Of a stretch of DNA of 6,068 nt, positions 1 to 3,938 are shown in pieces. The notes beneath the pieces are model-generated. The model did no database searches, was not told where the DNA came from, and saw only the letters and a list, made by a program, of their open reading frames with translations. Source of the DNA: Minisyncoccota bacterium (GTDB lineage: Bacteria; Patescibacteriota; Minisyncoccia; UBA6257; HR35); the NCBI GenBank assembly GCA_938048445.1, contig CALIVE010000082.1, forward strand, positions 1 through 6,068, in the 5' to 3' direction. A program made the translations under genes and the position numbers. Numbering within the stretch: position 1 is the stretch's first letter; each line of letters opens with the position of its first letter.

Positions 1-559
1 TTCCTACTTCATAGAGAAGAGGTTCAATACCTCCATCATTAATAGCTGGGGAATAATTTTTTTCAGGTTTAGCTGTTAACTTATAACTTCCACCCACAAC
101 AAAAGTATAATAATAAGGAGGTTTATTAATAGGATCAATAGGTAAATTAGAGATATTTATAAGAGGGTTTTGGTTAAAAGGAATAGGAATCCAACCAGTA
201 CCATCTATATTAGTTGGATTAGCTGAACAACGATAAGACCAGCCTGAAGGTAAAGAAGGAAGCTCATTAAGCCAGGAAGTACAAGTTGAAGAATTATCAG
301 GCAAAGAAATATAGACAACATTAGAGGAGGCGTAAGCTAATATATTGAACTTTGGATTATCAGATTTTATTGTATTTATTAATTCCTCTATTCTTTTAAG
401 GTCAACAATTCTTCGAGTATCACGAGTATTTTTTAAAAATTGAGTAGGTTTAATAATAACAAGAAGGATAGCTATTAAGCTAATTATAATAGCTAAGACA
501 ATAATAAGTTCTATTAAGGTAAAGGATAAGTTTTTAGTTAATCTTATCTTTTTCTTCAT
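1..559 (-). CDS. Type IV pilin-like (prepilin) protein, C-terminal end outside the window
   Basis: An open frame of 186 codons runs from ATG at 559 to the left edge with no stop, so the C-terminus is missing. The N-terminus has a short basic leader (MKKKIRLTKNLS) followed by FTLIELIIVLAII, the prepilin peptidase and N-methylation motif. Cleavage is expected between Ser12 and Phe13, and Glu17 is the conserved Glu5 of mature pilins. Residues 13-36 form the hydrophobic helix that anchors the subunit in the membrane and packs the pilus core. The charged segment NTRDTRRIVDLKRIEEL (44-60) continues the helix. A globular part follows with Cys93 and Cys111 (possible disulfide) and a stretch LPIDPINKPPYYYTF / GGSYKLTA (139-164) that I recognise from CPR pilins. 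The protein probably acts in a pilus or a competence-like pseudopilus. Ser rather than Gly at -1 is common in that group. The exact pilin class (major, minor or pseudopilin) cannot be told. The start is favoured by the motif spacing and a -10 box just upstream; there is no Shine-Dalgarno. Confidence 0.9.
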   Translation of the reverse strand, partial: MKKKIRLTKNLSFTLIELIIVLAIIISLIAILLVIIKPTQFLKNTRDTRRIVDLKRIEELINTIKSDNPKFNILAYASSNVVYISLPDNSSTCTSWLNELPSLPSGWSYRCSANPTNIDGTGWIPIPFNQNPLINISNLPIDPINKPPYYYTFVVGGSYKLTAKPEKNYSPAINDGGIEPLLYEVG

Positions 560-561
560 TG

Positions 562-598
562 TTTAATATTATACACATTGTTATTTTAATATTATACA
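562..598. repeat. 14-bp direct repeat duplicating the -10 region
   Basis: The 14-mer tttaatattataca occurs exactly at 562-575 and 585-598, offset 23 bp. On the minus strand each copy contains TATAAT, so the pilin gene has two tandem candidate -10 boxes. The distal box would give a leader of about 25 nt and the proximal box an almost leaderless transcript. In so AT-rich a region part of this could be chance, but a 14-bp exact match is more than expected. Confidence 0.7.
568..573 (-). promoter_or_regulatory. Putative -10 box of the pilin gene, near-leaderless
   Basis: A perfect TATAAT lies on the minus strand with 8 bases between it and the ATG at 559. A transcript would begin 0-2 bases before the start codon. 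No good -35 hexamer sits 16-18 bp upstream; at 17 bp there is instead a second TATAAT (591-596). The assignment rests on the -10 match and on the same geometry at rpsR and dnaB. Confidence 0.5.
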
Positions 599-637
599 AG
601 AAAAATAGTTATCAAAACAAGAAAAATAGTTATCAAA
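596..637. repeat. Perfect tandem repeat, 2 x 21 bp, upstream of the pilin gene
   Basis: Positions 596-616 and 617-637 are identical 21-mers (beginning acaagaaaaatagttatc). The period is two DNA helical turns. Read on the minus strand, each unit carries TTGATA, a 5/6 match to a -35 hexamer, plus a T-run. The unit sits immediately upstream of the distal -10 box of the pilin gene, so it may be a regulator site, an upstream element, or a slippage-prone repeat. Confidence 0.85.
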
Positions 638-682
638 TGTTAAGATTTAAAAAGAGTTGATTTTTTGTTTAGGTTATATTTT

Positions 683-731
683 ACCTGAATGGGGTCCGAA
701 TAAAATACCAAAATGATGACCGAATTAAAAT
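683..731. repeat. Degenerate tandem pair, about 25 bp
   Basis: Two adjacent units, 683-706 and 707-731, both start with acc, share an aatg core and ccgaat, and end in aaaat. By eye they agree at 19 of 24 aligned positions with one extra base in the second. The ccgaat-aaaat blocks recur at 696-706 and 720-731. No ORF is associated. It could be a decayed end of a mobile element with repeated transposase sites, but nothing else supports that. Confidence 0.55.
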
Positions 732-735
732 ATAT

Positions 736-797
736 ATCTGCGTTAATCTGTGCATAAATCTGCGTAAATCCGCGGTATGTCTGCGCCATCTACGTTA
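736..797. repeat. Degenerate short-period repeat, consensus ATCTGCGTTA, about six units
   Basis: Units begin at about 736, 746, 758, 768, 777 and 788: atctgcgtta, atctgtgcata, atctgcgtaa, atccgcggt, atgtctgcgcc and atctacgtta. Spacing is 9-12 bp, close to one helical turn. The stretch is clearly richer in G+C than the sequence around it and lies 12 bp past the rpsR stop. It has no ORF and no clear hairpin. Similar degenerate 'atctgcgt' runs seem familiar from other bacterial intergenic regions, but I cannot name a family. Confidence 0.7.
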
Positions 798-808
798 AAC
801 TCGTATAT

Positions 809-1003
809 TTATGGTAAATAGGGTAATAGTGCCATTTGTCTTGCTCTTTTTATGGCTTGAGCTAATTTTCTTTGATGTTTTGCACATAATCCAGTTTTCT
901 TTCTGCTTTTTATCTTCATTCCTGCAGACAAAAATTTTTTCAATATATCAACTTCTTTATAATCTATCTCCTTTGCGTTTTGTGAACAAAAATAACAAGT
1001 CAT
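809..1003 (-). CDS. rpsR: 30S ribosomal protein bS18, zinc-binding (C+) form
   Basis: This 64-residue protein of the small ribosomal subunit sits on the platform, where S18 pairs with S6 and helps fold the central domain of 16S rRNA. The diagnostic stretch [20 protein letters not shown] (34-53), followed by ARQMALLPY (54-62), is the family signature. The N-terminal CYFC (Cys3, Cys6) together with Cys40 and His43 (CAKH) forms the CxxC...CxxH set seen in zinc-binding S18 variants; many S18 proteins have lost it. It is slightly shorter than the usual ~75 residues because the N-terminal tail is minimal. It ends in TAA. The gene follows dnaB by 37 bp and has its own promoter in that gap. In many bacteria rpsR lies near rplI and dnaB; no rplI is present between them here. 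The ATG at 1003 is favoured because CYFC lies right after it and a -10 box is exactly 6 bases upstream. Confidence 0.97.
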   Translation of the reverse strand: MTCYFCSQNAKEIDYKEVDILKKFLSAGMKIKSRKKTGLCAKHQRKLAQAIKRARQMALLPYLP

Positions 1004-1009
1004 TTTTTT

Positions 1010-1038
1010 ATTATAACTATAATTTAATTAATTTTCAA
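1010..1038 (-). promoter_or_regulatory. Sigma-70-type promoter for a leaderless rpsR transcript
   Basis: On the minus strand TTGAAA (1033-1038) is followed by a 17-bp spacer and a perfect TATAAT (1010-1015). Only six bases (AAAAAA) separate TATAAT from the rpsR ATG, so transcription should start on or next to the A of the start codon. The gap contains no Shine-Dalgarno. The whole promoter fits in the 37 bp between dnaB and rpsR. Confidence 0.75.
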
Positions 1039-1040
1039 TA

Positions 1041-3686
1041 TTAGTGAAGCTCAATTTCTTCAATTGTTTGTTCTGTTGAATAGAAACTGGCTGTTTCAGG
1101 ATCAAAATATAAAGTTACAACTCCTAAGGGACCATTTCTTTGTTTGGCAATAATTATATCAGCTTGATTTGAAGGAGCAATTTGGCCTGCTTCCTTTGGT
1201 CGATGAATAAAAATCACAACATCAGCATCTTGTTCAATGCTATTATGGACAAAAATATCATTAGCTAAAAAGTTATGTGTATCTTCAACTGTAGCGTCAT
1301 AGACATCTTCAATTATTAAAGGTTTAATTTCAACAATTTCATCCCAATAAATTTCAGCCTGAGCTAAATTTTCTAATTCTTTACTTTCCAAAACTTTAGT
1401 GATTTTCAGAAGCCTTTCTTGGTCTATATTTGATTGGAAAAGCGTTGTTTTGCAATAAGACATTTGTAATTTTTTTGCAAATTCTCCCCGAGGAATTTCC
1501 TCTTTAATTCTGCGAGGATTAACTATTTTTTGCCAAATTTCTTTATCGAAAAGATTATCATTATAATAGGGTTTAGTTTCAAAAATCATTTCAATCAATT
1601 TAGGAATAATTTTACCTTTAATCCCGAAGCAACCAATTTTATTCAAAAACTTTAAGATATTTTCTCGACCATAAATTCGCACTAAATAGTTTGTTCGATA
1701 ATTTGCTTTTTTAGCTATCTTTAAATAACTTTGGATTCCTAAACGTAAGAGCAAGTGTTGAACTTGATGAGCTAATATTTCACTTGTTGTTGAATAATAA
1801 ATACAAAGAGATAGTTTTCGATTTTTTAGTCTTTTGATAGAAATATTTCCATTTGTTGACCAAAGATGATGGAGGAAAAGTGCAATTTTTTCTGAAGGTA
1901 TTTTGAAGAATATATTAGGTAATCTTTTCTCATAAGAATGAGCAAAATCTAATCCTAAATTTCTTAACCAAACAATAATTGGATGATGAATATTATGAGT
2001 TAAATGGCAGGGTGAAGGAAAGTAAATACGCCACCAATTTTTTTCTGGAACAATCCGAGCTTGAATATTAAATAATGATTTAGCAAGTTTAGCCACTAAA
2101 GAGATTGCTTCAAAATCACTACTTGTATAATGAACAGGTTCACTTTCAACATAACAACCATTGCCAATCATATGAGCCAAGAAAATAATCTCTTCATCAG
2201 TTAATAAAGACTTTTCAATATTCAAATTAATTTTTCTAGGGATAGCTATTTTTTCGCCAACTTTTAATTCTTCTAAAGCTTTCCAACCAAAGATAGTTCT
2301 AAAGGGATGGTTAGCTGAAGCTTTAATTGTTCTTCCTGTTTTTGTTCTTAGTAAATAGACAAGTTTTTTACCACTTGGAAAAACTTTAATCAATCTTTTA
2401 GGTATTATTCTTCCACTTTCATCAATAGTCAAAACTTTTATTGAAAGCTTTTTTTCAAATAACTCTTTCATTGTAATAAGCTCTCCAGTTTCAGCATTTA
2501 AAATCAAAGTATCACCAGTTAAACAACCACTCTCTCTTAAGTCAGAAAGTTTAGGAATTTGAGAGATTCTTTGCTCTGGTGCTCGAGAAAGCTGGGAAAT
2601 AGCTAAAACTGGAACAGAAACTTCGCGGGCTAATTCCTTTAAACTTCTTGATATTTCAGTAATTTCTTGTACTCGGCTTTCATAACTTTTATAACTTTTT
2701 ACCAATTGTAGATAGTCAATTATCACTAACCCTAAAGTTCCTATTTGATGTTTTAATTTTCTTACCATTGTTCTTATTTGTAAAGTATTTAAATTAGGAG
2801 TATCGTCAATATAGATTGGCGCCTGATTTAATCTATCAAGGGCTTCAGATATTAATGCTAACTCATTTATTTCTCCTTCATACATTAATTTTCCTGTTCT
2901 TAATCGCCATAAACTTACACCAGCTTCACCGGCAATTAATCTATCAATCACTTGGTCTTTTGACATTTCTAAACTAAAAACTGCTACAGGAATATTTTCA
3001 TTAACAGCTAAGTGCCGAGCGATAGTTAAGGCTAAAGCTGTTTTACCTAAGGAAGGTCTTGAAGCTAAAATTATCAAGTCTGATTTTTGTAATCCTCCAA
3101 GATATTCATCCAACAATGGAAAGCCTGTTGGAACTCCTCTTAATTTTTTTTCTTGAGTATGAAGAGCTTCTATCCTTTGATAAGCTTCTTCTAAAAATAA
3201 TGAGATATGGGAAAATTCATGGGGATAAATTTTTTCAGCAGTATTAAAAACTCTTGATTCAATTTCATCCAATAATTCTTCAGGAGGTTTACTTTCTTCA
3301 TAAGCTTTAGCTTGAATTTCTTGAGAAATTTGGATTAAATCTCTTCTTGCTTTTTTATCCTTAATAATTTTTGCATAATTAACAATATTAGCAACACTTG
3401 GAGTTTTGTTGATTAATTTCATTAAATAACCGGGACCACCAATATTATCCAATTCATTCATTTCTTTTAACCTATTAGTTACTGTAATAATATCAATAGC
3501 TTCGCGATGCTCAAACAAATATAAAATAGCTGAATAAATTATTCTATGAGAAGGTTTATAAAAATCATCAGGTGTTAAAATATCGACAATTTTATAAATA
3601 CCCTCGGGATCAATCAATAAGCAACCTAATAATGCTTCTTCACTTTCAATACTATGAGGCAAAGTTTTAAAGTCCTCTTTAGCCAT
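1041..3686 (-). CDS. dnaB: Replicative DNA helicase DnaB, interrupted by an in-frame intein
   Basis: The hexameric 5'-3' helicase unwinds DNA at the replication fork and recruits primase. The precursor is 881 residues; removing the intein (388-815) leaves 453, normal for DnaB. The N-terminal domain runs from about 9 to 150 (LPHSIESEEALLGCLL; DDFYKPSHRIIY). The RecA-like ATPase starts near 185 with TGFPLLDEYLGGL, then Walker A SRPSLGKTA (209-217), FSLEMSK (237-243), Walker B LVIIDYLQL (320-328), ISQLSRAPEQR (363-373) and SDLRESG (381-387). The C-extein resumes with SIEQDADVV (816-824) and includes IIAKQRNGP (845-853), which carries the C-terminal KQRNGP element. The start fits the family N-terminus; there is no Shine-Dalgarno and a -10-like hexamer lies 6 bases before the ATG. 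It follows a tRNA pair and precedes rpsR. Without protein splicing the conserved ATPase core would be split, so helicase function depends on the intein excising itself. Confidence 0.97.
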   Translation of the reverse strand: MAKEDFKTLPHSIESEEALLGCLLIDPEGIYKIVDILTPDDFYKPSHRIIYSAILYLFEHREAIDIITVTNRLKEMNELDNIGGPGYLMKLINKTPSVANIVNYAKIIKDKKARRDLIQISQEIQAKAYEESKPPEELLDEIESRVFNTAEKIYPHEFSHISLFLEEAYQRIEALHTQEKKLRGVPTGFPLLDEYLGGLQKSDLIILASRPSLGKTALALTIARHLAVNENIPVAVFSLEMSKDQVIDRLIAGEAGVSLWRLRTGKLMYEGEINELALISEALDRLNQAPIYIDDTPNLNTLQIRTMVRKLKHQIGTLGLVIIDYLQLVKSYKSYESRVQEITEISRSLKELAREVSVPVLAISQLSRAPEQRISQIPKLSDLRESGCLTGDTLILNAETGELITMKELFEKKLSIKVLTIDESGRIIPKRLIKVFPSGKKLVYLLRTKTGRTIKASANHPFRTIFGWKALEELKVGEKIAIPRKINLNIEKSLLTDEEIIFLAHMIGNGCYVESEPVHYTSSDFEAISLVAKLAKSLFNIQARIVPEKNWWRIYFPSPCHLTHNIHHPIIVWLRNLGLDFAHSYEKRLPNIFFKIPSEKIALFLHHLWSTNGNISIKRLKNRKLSLCIYYSTTSEILAHQVQHLLLRLGIQSYLKIAKKANYRTNYLVRIYGRENILKFLNKIGCFGIKGKIIPKLIEMIFETKPYYNDNLFDKEIWQKIVNPRRIKEEIPRGEFAKKLQMSYCKTTLFQSNIDQERLLKITKVLESKELENLAQAEIYWDEIVEIKPLIIEDVYDATVEDTHNFLANDIFVHNSIEQDADVVIFIHRPKEAGQIAPSNQADIIIAKQRNGPLGVVTLYFDPETASFYSTEQTIEEIELH
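1242..2525 (-). mobile_element. DnaB intein (428 residues) at the RESG/SIEQDAD site
   Basis: Residues 388-815 of the DnaB precursor form a self-splicing intein between SDLRESG and SIEQDAD, the same site as the Synechocystis DnaB intein. Splicing blocks are all visible. Block A is CLTGDTLIL with Cys1 (388). Block B is GRTIKASANHPF (451-462), where Ser457 replaces the usual Thr of TxxH and His460 is kept. Block F is VYDATVEDTHNFLAND (795-810). Block G is FVHN (812-815), with penultimate His814, terminal Asn815 and Ser816 as the +1 nucleophile. Segments such as GKKLVYLLRT, GRTIKA, AIPRK and AEIYWDEIV closely resemble what I remember of the Synechocystis intein, so the two look homologous. All nucleophiles are intact, so splicing is predicted. 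Base composition looks like the host gene, which suggests long residence, not a fresh arrival. Confidence 0.95.
1377..2219 (-). other. LAGLIDADG-type homing endonuclease domain of the intein, probably inactive
   Basis: Between the N- and C-terminal splicing segments (precursor residues about 490-770) lies a domain with two LAGLIDADG-like helices: IFLAHMIGNG (501-510) and LFLHHLWSTNGN (603-614). In active enzymes each helix ends in an acidic residue that binds the catalytic metal (typically xxGDG or xDG). Here both positions are Asn: Asn509 (codon AAT at 2162-2160) and Asn612 (codon AAT at 1853-1851). Each is one G-to-A change from a GAT aspartate codon. The frame is otherwise open and other domain-like features persist (HYTSSDFEAISLVAKLAKSLF; YYSTTSEILAHQVQHLLLRLGI), so the fold seems kept while nuclease activity is probably lost. 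Domain limits are approximate. Confidence 0.8.
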
Positions 3687-3692
3687 TATTAA

Positions 3693-3723
3693 ATTTTATT
3701 CAAAAAGAAAAGTATCGAGTCAA
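3693..3723 (-). promoter_or_regulatory. Putative promoter of dnaB, leaderless
   Basis: On the minus strand TTGACT (3718-3723) is followed after 19 bp by TAAAAT (3693-3698, 5/6 match to TATAAT). The ATG comes exactly six bases later, which would place transcription start at the start codon. The spacer is longer than the ideal 17 bp; a 17-bp spacer would give the poorer AATAAA. No Shine-Dalgarno lies before the ATG. Read-through from the upstream tRNAs is an alternative. Confidence 0.5.
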
Positions 3724-3754
3724 GCCTAAAAAGTTGAAAAAAGGTGGATAAAAT

Positions 3755-3827
3755 TGCCCCTGGCAGGACTCGAACCTGCAACCTTCTCCTTAGGACGGAG
3801 ACGCTCTTCCTTTTAAGCTACAGGGGC
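3755..3827 (-). tRNA. tRNA-Arg, anticodon CCT
   Basis: The minus strand folds into a full 73-nt cloverleaf. The acceptor is GCCCCTG/CAGGGGC. The D arm is GCTT-8-GAGC with G18G19. The anticodon arm is TCTCC-GTCCTAA-GGAGA, giving anticodon CCT (reads AGG). The variable loop is AGGTT and the T arm is GCAGG-TTCGAGT-CCTGC. The discriminator is A at 3755 and the next bases are ATT, so CCA is not encoded and must be added after transcription. Loop position 32 is G, where a pyrimidine is usual. It lies 2 bp downstream of tRNA-Leu. Confidence 0.96.
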
Positions 3828-3829
3828 TT

Positions 3830-3915
3830 TGCCTGGGGAGGGAGTCGAACCCTCACGGCCTTTATCGGCCAGGGGATTTTGAGTCCCCAGCGTCTACCAA
3901 TTCCGCCACCCAGGC
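3830..3915 (-). tRNA. tRNA-Leu, anticodon CAA
   Basis: This is an 86-nt class II tRNA on the minus strand. The acceptor is GCCTGGG/CCCAGGC, and the D arm has GCG/CGC and GG in its loop. The anticodon arm is GGGGA-CTCAAAA-TCCCC, giving anticodon CAA (reads TTG). A long variable arm with a GGCC/GGCC stem marks it as Leu-type. The T arm is GAGGG-TTCGACT-CCCTC. The discriminator is A at 3830; CCA is not encoded. It starts 23 bp after the pheT stop and is probably co-transcribed with the Arg tRNA. Confidence 0.97.
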
Positions 3916-3925
3916 TCTATTTTAG

Positions 3926-3931
3926 ATTATA
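3926..3931 (-). promoter_or_regulatory. Possible -10 box for the tRNA-Leu/tRNA-Arg pair
   Basis: A TATAAT on the minus strand lies 10 bases before the first base of tRNA-Leu, in the 23-bp gap after pheT. It would give a leader of about 4 nt. I find no good -35 hexamer at 16-18 bp, so it may be chance in AT-rich sequence, with the tRNAs read from the pheST transcript. Confidence 0.35.
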
Positions 3932-3938
3932 AAATAAA

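Noticed and set aside
591..615. TTGATA (610-615) paired with TATAAT (591-596) as a pilin promoter
   Set aside because: The spacer is only 13 bp, too short for a sigma-70 promoter; the boxes are reported separately without pairing them.
736..797. CRISPR array
   Set aside because: Units are 9-12 bp and degenerate with no spacers; this does not fit a CRISPR repeat-spacer structure.
811..1044. 77-codon plus-strand ORF
   Set aside because: It lies antisense to rpsR, is dominated by Phe/Leu/Ser from the reverse of an AT-rich gene, and has no recognisable domain.
3059..3247. 62-codon plus-strand ORF inside dnaB
   Set aside because: It is antisense to the conserved helicase ATPase region and is low-complexity Leu-rich; a shadow frame.
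1041..3686. Frameshift or gene fusion in dnaB
   Set aside because: The extra length is fully accounted for by a 428-residue intein with correct boundary residues; the exteins join to a normal-length DnaB.
3687..3754. Intrinsic terminator after tRNA-Arg
   Set aside because: There are T-runs on the minus strand (for example near 3737-3742) but no GC-rich hairpin before them. I also found no hairpin-plus-T-run after rpsR or pheT.
3744..3932. 62-codon plus-strand ORF across the tRNA pair
   Set aside because: It is antisense to two perfect tRNA cloverleaves; the GRTRTC-like peptide is the usual spurious translation of antisense tRNA sequence.
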